Below are positions 22,601-29,089 of a stretch of 64,000 nt of DNA, piece after piece. How positions within the stretch are numbered: the first letter of the stretch is position 1; each line of letters opens with the position of its first letter. Position numbers and translations under genes: made by a program. The stretch is from Corbicula japonica (lineage: Eukaryota; Mollusca; Bivalvia; Venerida; Cyrenidae). The stretch spans positions 248,001 through 312,000 of the forward strand of contig JAZAYU010000117.1 of the NCBI GenBank assembly GCA_038501625.1. Direction: 5' to 3'. Below the pieces are notes generated by a model that was not told the DNA's origin, did not search any database, and saw only the letters and a program-made list of their open reading frames with translations.

Positions 22601-24417
22601 GTCACGGGCTGATTCAGTGAGGATGTCAGCCAGCCATACTGGTTCCTTGTCACAGCGTTCTACTCTCAATGTCTCCAGGGAGGTGAACACACCAGGATCC
22701 AGCGACTGCATGAACTCTGTTATCTGATCTGGATCTAATAGTTGTAGCGATTTCACGTTACCTTTATTAAAGTTGATAATGATTTTCAAACTTGTTAAAT
22801 CTTCTTCTGTTAGGATGTAATCGTGAAGATGGATGGAACAACTATCATTTCCATTTCTCACACTTTCTTGCAAACACTGGACCTGCATGGACTGGTAAGA
22901 TTTCATTGTTCTCCTATCGTCATAATCCCTATCCATGTATGTTCTATAACGACGCGTTACATCGTCAAGGTCAACGATCGTCTGCAGCTCACCGGAAATA
23001 CATGTATATACTTCCGGATTAATACCACATACAAAAACAAACAGATTTTCCATTTCTAATATGCTTGAAAGCGATGAACAATCTTCAAGAATAGTTAATT
23101 TTATAGTTCCGTTGTTCCATTCAGACACAATGTACAAGGCAGCCATATATTCCTGTATGGATTTATGTTGAAAGAAAACTTGATACCGCTTTACTGAGAC
23201 TTTACTTCTGTCCTTGCTTTGACTCAACAATCCGATTTTCAGACAAAACTCGAGTTCCTTCTCTGTTAGAAATTGCAACACAGTTGTGCTGTCAATCACC
23301 AGGCTGGATTCTTTTATCTTCTGAAATAAAGTAAAGAACGATAACTTCCCCAACTTTAAAAGTAAGTTCATATACTGATTACACAACGCGTTATGTCTCA
23401 TACATTCTGGGACTGTAAAGTTACGTTCCGCGTTTCCAGTAGGAAGGATTGGTGCATTTTTCTTGTTCAAACCCCGCTGAAGTGTTAATTCAATAGTGTT
23501 ACTGTACGTTTCACATTTCGAATTGCCGATGCCAAGGCCATCAAACCAGATACAAATAAGCTGTAGTAAGATGTACGGAATTAAACGGATATATCCGAGT
23601 TTTACAGAAGATACTTTTCTGTCAAAGTCGTTCAGATCGGGCTCCCTTTCGCCACTGTTTTCGCTCAGGAGTTTAACGGCATTTAATTTCAATTCATTAG
23701 AAGTTGTGTCGTCGAGCAGGGAGATTTCTAGATGTCGGTCGATGAGGTTCGGCGGTAGCCCTATAGTACTAAGCTTCCAGGGCCTAGTAGTGGTAAGGAC
23801 GGTGCAGTTCCCGCGATAGTTGTTGTGCGGTATTCCGGGTGTTCGCGTACAAGTCTCTGGGTGGACCCACTCGTCTAGTCCATCGATAATGACCAGACAA
23901 GTTTTATTTTGTAAGATATTTGCCGTAAACTGTTCTGAATATTGTTCTTTGTTAGGCAAATTTTGTGACACAAATTTGAGAATAAGTTCATCAAGATTGC
24001 ACGTGTCACCCTGAAAGTCCCGCAAGTGTAACAGGAACAAGAACTCGAAGCGTTTTAGTGTATTGTCGTCCTTCCTTTTAAATTTTCTGTTCATTAAATT
24101 GAATGTTTTTTGCGCCTGGCACCATGTCATAGCAACCTTTTGAGTAAAGGACGTCTTCCCGTAGCCAGCGTTGGCCTCAACGTATATATTTTTATAAGGA
24201 ACATTGTCTTTGTTGAGGAACAACTCCCGGTACGACCTGACCGGCGTCTTCTCTGAATGATTGTTGCCCTGCTCAAAGGCATTGGGTTTGTGAAATGCCG
24301 ACATCGGTGGCTGAACGTACAACTCCGTTAAAGGAACAGCATAGTCTTCTACCAGAGGTGAGGCCGGGATCAAGGACTCTTTCTCATTGTAGAGACGTAA
24401 GAGTTCGTGTTTAAATT
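1529..24417 (-). CDS. NACHT-LRR-Roc fusion gene, eight exons (partial at both ends)
   Basis: Gene model joining exons 24417-21814, 21182-20919, 18460-18227, 16030-15917, 13981-13824, 11456-11364, 3881-3758 and 1635-1529. Seen in the sequence: each junction has AG/GT, the phases agree at every join (1,1,1,1,0,0,1), and the sum (3698 nt plus one base from an upstream exon) gives 1233 open codons. Known of the families: NACHT proteins are STAND ATPases that oligomerise on sensing a ligand; Roc is the Ras-like GTPase of ROCO proteins and normally follows LRRs and precedes COR. Inference: a cytosolic immune-type or stress sensor with two nucleotide switches flanking one LRR array. The end of Roc and any COR lie off the left edge, and the start codon and any N-terminal effector domain were not found. 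The alternative is two adjacent genes, with the NACHT gene stopping at 21740. Confidence 0.72.
2230..3640 (+). repeat. Degenerate ~55 bp tandem satellite
   Basis: About 1.4 kb of diverged tandem units of roughly 55 bp. The consensus words in order are GTTGACTGTCAGTCATTGGC, CGCCATGTCAATTCCGCT and ACCAAGCAGTTAAG. The best-preserved units are near 3470-3570. It fills the intron between exons 3758-3881 and 1529-1635. The several open frames across it are by-products of the repeat. Confidence 0.88.
3758..3881 (-). CDS. Exon: Roc beta-4 segment after G3
   Basis: A 124 nt exon, phase 0 in (acceptor gttgactag) and phase 1 out (TCAG/GTAATA). It encodes VFMSWRTIYLLVTDLSKQPW, then DIVENDDCYVDFTGRRQWNLS. 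The strand RTIYLLVTDLS directly continues the previous exon's THQ, as in Roc domains (THQVF...IYLLV.DLS). A 7.5 kb intron filled with repeats separates it from the G3 exon. Confidence 0.9.
4800..5075 (+). repeat. Dispersed repeat family R1, copy 1
   Basis: Shares with 9925-10490 and 12930-13450 the words CTCGATACTTATGTAC, TTCNGCCAGTTTT, CAATCACCNCAANGATATACTT and a tail GCCCATCAACAGGC...GAACCTGCAAT..TTGTCGTGTTC. This copy lacks the middle of the element. It has no open frame. Confidence 0.75.
5518..5870 (+). repeat. CGTCCGTCTATCGTGTAT minisatellite, two blocks
   Basis: Imperfect ~24 bp units built on CGTCCGTCTATCGTGTATCG at 5518-5625 and 5765-5870, separated by about 140 bp of AT-rich sequence. 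The second block abuts the broken 3' end of the retrotransposon reverse transcriptase, so array growth may have replaced its end. Confidence 0.7.
5865..6474 (-). pseudogene. Non-LTR retrotransposon, reverse transcriptase part (decayed)
   Basis: On the minus strand the frames give ISEQEICDVLLNQDTAIGRD, RPISLLS, FKNQSGF and FCDISKAFDRVWHKGL, the ordered N-terminal motifs of a non-LTR reverse transcriptase. The FCDISKAFDRVWHKG segment holds the first catalytic Asp region. In-frame stops and shifts break it, and the catalytic FADD part and 3' end are missing. It continues the endonuclease part at 7700-8885, split by a younger transposon at 6477-7697. Confidence 0.88.
6477..7697 (-). mobile_element. 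Tc1/mariner-type transposon, copy A, with intact ends
   Basis: A 1221 bp element with terminal inverted repeats of about 29 bp, CACT(A/C)GTCAAAAGTTCTAAG and onward, at both ends. It is flanked by TA at 6475-6476 and 7698-7699, the target duplication typical of Tc1/mariner elements. It is inserted inside the retrotransposon and is therefore younger. The minus strand carries a degenerate frame ending PQTIKKLQEAISVQWNEKL, which resembles the C-terminal helices of DDE transposases; no complete catalytic domain was seen. It is probably non-autonomous now. Confidence 0.86.
7700..8885 (-). pseudogene. Non-LTR retrotransposon, endonuclease and linker part (decayed)
   Basis: Minus-strand frames give ESIKTESLKREGFNLMYRKD and SGGILIYV (8835-8557), then VITTSTQITERTSTLINPIV, DVSHHNAKF and WYNKRADFNSLN (8505-8251). 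These are the order and motifs of an APE-type endonuclease, with the terminal SDHxA motif altered to SHHNA. The linker that follows (about 8100-7700) still shows fragments such as KTHDQ, YWKL and STVADSN across frameshifts. It is truncated at its 5' end near 8885. Confidence 0.87.
9392..11152. repeat. 1.8 kb fold-back structure with long imperfect arms
   Basis: The left arm, about 9392-9730 (words CCACCCCAGTTTAA, AGTCAACCAGACAGCA, TTTTTGTATCTGGTTA, ATGACAACCACCTACAAG, ACCGATCAT), returns as its reverse complement at about 10640-11152 (TGCTGTCTGGTTGACTGGGG, CTTGTAGGTGGTTGTCAT). Between the arms lies R1 copy 2. It sits in the 7.5 kb intron between exons 11364-11456 and 3758-3881. No transposase frame was recognised. 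Confidence 0.8.
9925..10490 (+). repeat. Dispersed repeat family R1, copy 2 (longest)
   Basis: Fullest copy of R1, matching 12930-13450 over most of its length (GGATATACTTC, GATATNCAGGATTTAT, TTNTCGTTTTNGGCAAACC, ACCATACGCCG, GAATTGCGCTCAACC). It forms the loop of the fold-back at 9392-11152. The 105-codon open frame here is not shared in frame with the other copies and is treated as chance. Confidence 0.78.
11364..11456 (-). CDS. Exon: Roc G3 segment (WDFAGQ)
   Basis: A 93 nt, phase 0-0 exon with acceptor ccatttag and donor CACCAG/GTTTTT. The product starts EIQQLPDSDLHTAEV and continues SIWDFAGQYAFYDTHQ. DFAGQ is the G3 motif (DxxGQ) of Ras-like GTPases, and the following YxxTHQ is typical of Roc domains, where the next exon continues with VF. 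There is no start or stop, so it is an internal exon. The match in domain order with the P-loop exon upstream and the exon at 3758-3881 downstream makes this one of the best-supported exons. Confidence 0.9.
12930..13450 (+). repeat. Dispersed repeat family R1, copy 3
   Basis: Third copy of R1 in direct orientation, about 3 kb from copy 2 and directly abutting R2 copy 2. Word order and spacing follow copy 2. It lies in the intron between exons 13824-13981 and 11364-11456. Confidence 0.76.
13447..13775 (+). repeat. Dispersed repeat family R2, copy 2
   Basis: Matches 1087-1372 in order and orientation (AAGACAACTTGCATTTGTTT, GAGAACCTGTCGGGGCAAGT, ACCTGTTTTAAACCC). It ends about 50 bp before the donor side of exon 13824-13981. 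Confidence 0.75.
13824..13981 (-). CDS. Exon: third acidic linker exon inside Roc
   Basis: A 158 nt exon with acceptor atttttgcag and the strong donor CGC/GTAAGA, phase 1 in and phase 0 out. The product starts CFTKDVQTFQRQPTENEIAA and ends with an acidic run VVEEDESSSENENRRREDEL and a final Arg. It converts the phase-1 series upstream to the phase 0 needed by the next Roc exon, which is the main reason to accept it. No domain is recognised. Together the three linker exons would add about 168 residues to the Roc fold. Confidence 0.66.
13982..15916. other. Intron, no further feature recognised
   Basis: AT-rich intron between linker exons two and three. Scattered short open frames (for example 14818-15012 and 15678-15860) have no recognisable motif and no paired splice sites in a usable phase. 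Confidence 0.6.
15917..16030 (-). CDS. Exon: shortened duplicate of the acidic linker exon
   Basis: A 114 nt symmetric phase 1-1 exon, acceptor cttttgttgcag and donor CCAG/GTACGC. It encodes ISESSHEIIQERSNEPNSQL, then SSEHRQQQDAYDRPSSP, matching the second half of the exon at 18227-18460 almost residue for residue. The first half of the ancestral exon (16031-16178) is still visible upstream but has an in-frame TAG and frame damage. A new AG, absent at the same place in the sister exon, allows the intact half to be spliced alone and in frame. Its coding status is supported by phase and by conserved reading frame; skipping would also leave the frame intact. Confidence 0.6.
16031..16178 (-). pseudogene. 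Decayed 5' half of the duplicated linker exon
   Basis: Aligns with the first half of the exon at 18227-18460: the ancestral acceptor (ttgttttacag) and the following ACN-GNN...TATGCAGAACGG are recognisable. The frame then meets TAG after the AERKI stretch and carries an insertion. It now acts as intron sequence for the shortened exon that follows. Confidence 0.65.
16240..16560. repeat. Upstream flank of duplicated exon, with hairpin
   Basis: Contains an inverted repeat (AAAGTGGTATTTTCAC at about 16252-16267 against GTGAAATACCACTTT at about 16281-16295). It then shares with about 18940-19140 words such as AAAACGGGTTCAAGTTTGG, AAGATAGAAA(C/T)ATATTTC and TNCGGAATT. This shows that the duplication that copied the linker exon also copied upstream intron. 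Confidence 0.68.
16950..17620 (+). repeat. TGTTAC-rich minisatellite, ~160 bp period
   Basis: The block GATGTTACAAGTGTTACAGTG recurs near 16994, 17180, 17336 and 17498 (steps of about 156-186 bp), each followed by GNGCAGAAA..G and then ACAATGTTACAGTGATTTTG. About four diverged units. It lies in the intron between linker exons one and two, and the open frame at 17094-17336 is a by-product. Confidence 0.85.
18227..18460 (-). CDS. Exon: acidic Ser/Glu-rich linker inside Roc
   Basis: A 234 nt symmetric phase 1-1 exon between acceptor taatttacag and donor CCAG/GTTCGC (GT present, otherwise a weak donor). The in-frame product begins NTRQKFAERRKKILDQYTDD, a basic helical start, then turns into a Ser/Glu/Asp-rich stretch (KESAETSNEDFSESSVEE) and ends QNDDDRPSSP. 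No domain is recognised. It falls between Roc beta-2 and the G3 strand, so it would form a long disordered or helical loop there. The codons stay open over 78 codons while the surrounding intron is full of stops. A related exon lies 2.2 kb downstream (16030-15917). Without RNA evidence the exon status is an inference from frame, sites and the paralogous copy. Confidence 0.72.
18940..19240. repeat. Sister flank of the duplicated exon, with hairpin
   Basis: Matches 16330-16560 (see there). It also holds an inverted repeat of TATTTTCACTCG against CGTGAAAATAC at about 19133-19180, a hairpin of the same design as that at 16252-16295, and TGAGATttccttATCTCA just after. Confidence 0.66.
19991..20127. 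repeat. 137 bp near-perfect hairpin (fold-back MITE-like)
   Basis: The left arm begins CATTGGTATTCGGCG and contains AATGCTTTCCAGAC. The right arm returns GTCTGGAAAGCATT and ends CGCCGAATACCAATG. The stem is about 55 bp with a few mismatches and a loop of about 25 bases. It lies in the intron between the Roc P-loop exon and the first linker exon. No clear target duplication is visible outside CATTGG/CCAATG. Confidence 0.88.
20919..21182 (-). CDS. Exon: Roc GTPase N-terminal part (G1 and switch I)
   Basis: A 264 nt symmetric phase 1-1 exon. The acceptor tatttgtag lies before 21182 and the donor ACAG/GTATAA after 20919. It encodes a short LPLEILRMD lead-in and a helix (DQYKTALAKGQEKVYN), then the Ras-fold beta-1 and P-loop IRVMIVGHCGVGKT (G1). 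TEGIDVHVGK follows, whose Thr is the likely G2 residue, and beta-2 ends in VNLLDGKW. This is how Roc domains of ROCO proteins begin. The exon cannot be a complete GTPase; G3 and G4 lie on exons 9-19 kb further downstream. The preceding NACHT exon ends in phase 1 (G/) and this one starts with GG, joining cleanly as Gly-Ser. The exon also holds an in-frame ATG at 21153, so a separate Roc gene starting here cannot be excluded. Confidence 0.88.
21183..21813 (-). other. Intron joining the NACHT-LRR and Roc exons
   Basis: A 631 bp intron, GTATGC at the 5' end and tatttgtag at the 3' end, AT-rich and without repeats. It contains the alternative stop of the NACHT frame at 21740 and, about 165 bp beyond, AATAAA (plus-strand TTTATT at 21571-21576). 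Retention or premature polyadenylation would give a NACHT-LRR-only protein. Confidence 0.6.
21814..24417 (-). CDS. Exon: NACHT NTPase plus leucine-rich repeats
   Basis: The open frame runs 24433-21740 (897 codons). Residue numbers follow that frame. Residues 6-50 hold a linker common before mollusc-type NACHT domains (SPLVEDYAVPLTELYV). Walker A is at 87-95 (ANAGYGKTS); the usual first Gly is Ala87. Walker B is LVIIDGLDEW at 180-189, with Asp184, Asp187 and Glu188. A sensor-like TTTRPWKL lies at 214-221. The motif FFQHKSIQEYMAALY (420-434) is the conserved helical motif that ends NACHT-associated regions. Degenerate LRRs fill about 560-860 (LQSLYL, LTQLKL, LKILHL, LQHLQL). The start at 24417 rests on an acceptor (gcttccag) giving phase 1; an ATG start at 24433 is possible. 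The donor at 21814 (ACAG/GTATGC) is phase 1, so the exon is symmetric (2604 nt). Without splicing, the frame adds about 23 residues and stops at 21740. Confidence 0.93.
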
Positions 24418-24476
24418 CTGGAAGCATAAACATATTTCAACAAATTATTTGTATGGTTTAAATAAATGCATATTAC

Positions 24477-24636
24477 TGACATAATGAATTTTTTATTAAC
24501 GAGTTTTTTTTCTCCCGGTACGACGAGATGCGTTTCCTTTTTGAAGGTTTGTTTCCCTGCCGAAAGGCATTAGGTTTGATAAACGCCGAGATCGGTGGCT
24601 GCACGTATAATTCCGTTAACGGAACAGCAAAATCTT
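24477..24636 (-). pseudogene. Truncated copy of the NACHT exon start
   Basis: Reads EDFAVPLTELYVQPPISAF and IKPNAFRQGN, clearly copied from residues 29-56 of the main NACHT exon (EDYAVPLTELYVQPPMSAF). It then diverges at SSYRE, loses the frame before any Walker A motif, and stops. It sits about 40-60 bp upstream of the acceptor of the intact exon, so it is a tandem partial duplication. A polypyrimidine acceptor (cttctgtttgacag) precedes it, so inclusion as an alternative cassette is possible but would truncate the protein. Confidence 0.8.
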
Positions 24637-24659
24637 CTGTCAAACAGAAGGCCACTATC

Positions 24660-26949
24660 GGACTGATAACACATCAAAATGGACCAATCTTTGGTTTTCT
24701 CGCTAGTTGGCTTTACAGTACGTTATTGATAACGTGCACTGGCAGACACGTGACAGATATTACTCTCTTACACTATCGCCTCATTACATTCACCTCTGTT
24801 ATAGGCTGGGACTACTTTCAACTACTTTTACTTCACCTCAAAGAAATAGTTCACCAATTACATTTACAATAGCTGGGGTTTCTTCGGTTTTAATGGAAGA
24901 TAGTGAAAATTTCAGTCATCTGTTTTACCTCAAACTTTCAAATTCATAATGTATGACTGTATAAAATAAGGCTGTCGAGTTTGGTCAAAAATCTTGACAT
25001 TGAGCCTTTCGCAGAGATAAAAAAAGTGAGTGTAAGGAACGACAACTCTTCGAAGGAGATTGGACAGATATACGCCATGTTCGTTTCGTGAGAATTGATC
25101 ACTTGTAAAATATTAAACCCACCCATATAATATATGCTGTTAGCGTTAGCGGTAATCATAATATCTCTTGACTGTCTTCTTATCTATAATCAACGGTGCT
25201 GTAATTTAACGGTTTCGCTTTAAAGACACATACATCCTTAATAATTTCATTTCAAGATGTGTATGCGCTTTTAGGACAGAAATGATAATAATATAAAGAT
25301 GTCCATTCAATAAAAGACGAACAAAACTCGATAAAAACATACTGCACTACAAGACAACGGTATGCCCCGCCGAAAGGCGTATTATGCCTAGGACTTCAGG
25401 TGTGACCACGGCCTTTAATTGTTGGTGTTGTCCTTATCAATGTAGTGTGAGGATAACATAGTTTTGGACATGTTGGACACGCGTACACTGTAAAATACAT
25501 GTATGTATAATTTCAATTGGCAGACTATTGAACTATAACCCTTACGACGATCGATCTGACATAACAAAAAAGTGTAATTTGCTATTGTTATGCTATTAAC
25601 AGGTATTACATTTTATTATTAATGAATACTATTTCTTCTTGCTGTTTTGTTTTCTGTTTGAATTTCATACAATAACGTTTTCTTTATCGAACTTCAGAAA
25701 CAAACTAGTGAGGTTTATGAAATTTTAACTTATTTTTACAAAAGTAACAAGAAACTATAAAATCTTGGATAGAAAAAAGTGTTTTTACCAAGATAATTGT
25801 CAACTAAGTCGACGATTCGGCATGCGTTAATAATAGTTTCAACATGCGTGTCTACAAAATACTAAATGAAATGTGCCGGTGTCCTTCCATATGTTTCAGC
25901 TATCAAATTACAATGCAACCTCTTGAGTAAAGTCAAAATTAAAAAAAAAAACATTCAGGGAACAAAATTTTGTCAATTGCCAGCAAATGCTGAGGCAAAC
26001 ATTGCAAACGGAATATTAGTTTGAAATTTAAAATGAATTTAAGGAGAAAACTTAAGACCAAATTTTCAAAAAAAAGAGGATACATTAGGTTTGAAATCAC
26101 AGTCTGGATATTTTTTAGGGATGGGAACGAGTAACATAATCGGTACTCGGGTACTCGGATCTTATTCCGATCGAGTACTCGAAACCTTCCTGTAATGTAA
26201 TAGAAAGATCCGCTTATTACGATCTTACCGGGTAGGAACATGCCCGGCTGCCTGTCATAATTTATTACTCGGGAAGAAAAATGTGTTCCTTTACAGTAAA
26301 GAACATATTTTTATAACATTTAATCAATCCATTTTGAGCATCAACTAAATCTCATTAATTAACCCGTGTCACAAACTAGAACATCTCTTTAAATTTACAC
26401 ATCATGAAAATAGTGTATGTTTAACATATTATTCAACATTAATGTCAAATCTTAGAATTATATACGACGGACATAAAAGCAAGCGGTTATTTGATGCAAT
26501 GAAGTATGCGATGTTATGTTGATGGATGTATAAGTAAACTTGATGTAGTGTGGGAAGTTAGTAAGATACGCAGTTTATGCAGTAGAAAAAACGATTAAAA
26601 CCATATTTCTCCCATCAGATTTGATATCAGTTTTGCAAACTTCCAGTCAACAATCAAATTTGAGTACAATCTTTCAATTAACAATTTGAAAGTAAAAAAA
26701 ACGACAAGAGACGCATCACAATTAAAACAGTTAGTTGCTAATTTTCATGATTGCAAAGTGTCTGTGATACCGATGTTTCTAGGGCATCAGACAATAGCGC
26801 CAATTATCGGATAATTGTGCCCCTAACTGTAACCCGAACCCGTGATGCGCATGCGCGCAGTATGGCAGTGTTTTTTCTTTTTTTAAAAAAGGCAGAGAAA
26901 ATACAAAAATATTGGATTTTAGCTAATGTATGAGTGAACGGTCTGGATA
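24660..26949. other. No gene recognised upstream of the NACHT exon
   Basis: AT-rich sequence searched for a 5' exon of the fusion gene on the minus strand; none with a convincing ATG and phase-1 donor was found. At about 26110-26190 there is GGGATGGGAACGAGTA, followed by GGTACTCGGGTACTCGG and GAGTACTCGAAACC, a self-complementary stretch that looks like the end of a small inverted-repeat element. Confidence 0.5.
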
Positions 26950-26951
26950 TA

Positions 26952-27986
26952 CACTTGTCAAAAGTTCTAAGTGCACACTTTTCAATTTTGAGTATCTCAA
27001 AGTAAACTTATTCTAACTGAATGAAAGTTTGACATAATGTTAATTATGATAAAACAACCATATCTTTTTTGAAAACCGTGCACATGTTTTACGTATTACG
27101 TCAATCCCCGTGCGGCAATGGAAATTTATTTTTTTACAACGTTTTTTTTTTTTTCACATGTTCACCGAATCCAGACAAATACGAAAAACACATCAACAAA
27201 TTGTAACCATAGAACGGTTGACGTCAAAAGATAACGACATTGCCGTTAAAATTCTTTTCACTGGCACAACTTCAAATTTGTTCTAAAAAATCTTGACGGT
27301 TTTTGTCAATGAAAAAGAAATACGTTATTTTTGCATATTTTGGTTAATTAAAAAGAAAATCAAACGATATTATTTTCTAGATTGATTACGTTGCTTACGT
27401 TGAACGCTGACGTTACTCAATTACGTCATTAAATATTTACGTAAAACAACGTAAATTCGAACATATTAGTGTAACATTTGTTGGATAAGTGTCCAATAAA
27501 CAAAAATTTTAAACTAAAATTTATAGAAATTCAATAAACCTTAAAATCGAATTATTCGAAAATGACGTTTATGTGGTCAAAAAGCGTGTTCGAAAACTGG
27601 TCAATTTTATCGAAATAAAATTAATAAATATATTTTTTCGTTTGGAAAGGCTGTTACACATCTATCATAGAGAATTGCATCATCCCAAACTGGTAGACAA
27701 TTCAAAAACTTTTGGCACAAAACATTGTGAATAAAAAATTCTCCTTGAAATCCTGTAAAAACGTTATGGATAAAATAGAGAAGAGTTCGTTGGCTCATCG
27801 TTCCAAGCAGACCATTACAAAGCTACAGGAAGCTATTTCAGTGCAATGGAATGGCAAACTACAGTATTTCCTTTAAATTTGCATGAAATTAAACTATACA
27901 GAGATAAGAAAACGATCACAAATGATAGCCGATGCAATGATAATTAACTTTAGAATTGGTTTCTGAGTACAAGTGAGCTAAAATGT
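26952..27986 (+). mobile_element. Tc1/mariner-type transposon, copy B, one end lost
   Basis: Reverse-complement relative of the element at 6477-7697. It starts TA then CACTTGTCAAAAGTTCTAAG at 26952 and runs colinearly to GAGCTAAAATGTTA near 27986. The last ~160 bp, including the second terminal repeat, are missing and replaced by the GC-rich repeat that begins there. The frame corresponding to the transposase-like tail is present (CAAAGCTACAGGAAGC region) but shifted. Confidence 0.82.
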
Positions 27987-28540
27987 TAAAACAGGCTCCG
28001 GTTTATCTTTGCGAATCCGGTTTATTCGCAAACTCAGCTACCCGAAATAGTGGACATATCGGGTTTATTTTATCATATGAACATAGTTTAGGCTCAAACT
28101 AATAAAAATTGGTTGATTTTCATCAATTATCTCTGAAACTTTGGAAACTGTGGTGGGTTTTACACCAAAATCGCCGCGGCGATTTTGAAAACGCCGCGGC
28201 GTTTTTGCGTCGCCGTAAAATCGCCGCGGCGAAATTCCGCCGGATTTTAAAAATGGCGTTATATCTCCGCGGCGATTTCTTGTTAAATTTTAAAATCGGT
28301 TCATACCCAATTCAGTATGATGGGACGTTTGGAATACACACTGCTGCAAAAAATTATCTCTATTGGAGCATTTTAAAAAATCGCCGCGGCGAGTTTCCGC
28401 CACATTCAAAGCTGCGATTTTCCGCCGCTTTAAAAGCGGCGGTTTTCCGCCGCTTTGAAAGCGGCGTTTTTCCGCAGCATAAAAAATGGCGATTTTGTTT
28501 AAGCTTAAATAGTTGCAATATCTCGCCGTTGTGATACAGC
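27987..28540 (+). repeat. GC-rich palindromic repeat family, copy 1
   Basis: Starts AACAGGCTCCGGTTTATC and TTCGCAAACTCAGCTACC, then carries many self-complementary words: GCCGCGGCG (at least five times) and CCGCTTTNAAAGCGGC. A reverse-complement copy lies at 56692-57208. The 141-codon open frame here and its counterpart there share the VDFH.LSLKLWKLWW start, but it breaks down in copy 2, so it is taken as non-coding. Confidence 0.84.
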
Positions 28541-28689
28541 ATTAAATATGACATATATCTTTGATAGAAAACAGTAAAGAAATGTGGGAAAATAATGTAA
28601 AAAAGGGCAGTTCATGTTTTACGTTATGTTCCATTGATTCGGTAAAAGCTTTCGCTCAAGTAATATTTATCAAATTCTATATCATAATA

Positions 28690-29080
28690 ATTGAGCGATA
28701 TAGCACTCCCCATCAACGTCGACATTATCATTATCATCAACAGCAGGTACAACGACGACAACTATTATAACAACAACAAAACAAATATGATAATAATTAT
28801 AATAATAACATCAGTCTGCACTCTCTTTTCATCATAAACATCATCATAATCAAAGCTCATCATCATCAAGATATTGATCATCATCACATTCGTCATCATC
28901 ATCGACAGCAGCAACAACAACAACAACAACAATAACACCTTCAATACCGTCATATTAATCATCATCAGTATTAAAATCGTCGTCGTCATCGTCATGATCG
29001 TTATGGTCGTAATAATCGTTTTTTCTTTATCATGATGGTCATCATTATCGTCATTATAATCATTATCACCGTCATAGAAA
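28690..29080 (+). repeat. ATC/ATT/ACA-rich microsatellite tract
   Basis: Interrupted trinucleotide runs, mostly CAT and ATT with CAACAACAA near 28910. The leucine/isoleucine-rich open frame on the minus strand is an artefact of the tract. Confidence 0.85.
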
Positions 29081-29089
29081 CAATTATTA

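Noticed and set aside
22134..24014. Several plus-strand open frames opposite the NACHT-LRR exon
   Set aside because: Antisense shadows of a well-supported coding exon, with no motif of their own.
28109..28534. 141-codon open frame, partly shared with a frame at 56903-57085
   Set aside because: The frame overlaps the GC-rich palindromic repeat; only the first ~50 codons match and the second copy breaks, so the similarity is that of the repeat, not a conserved protein.
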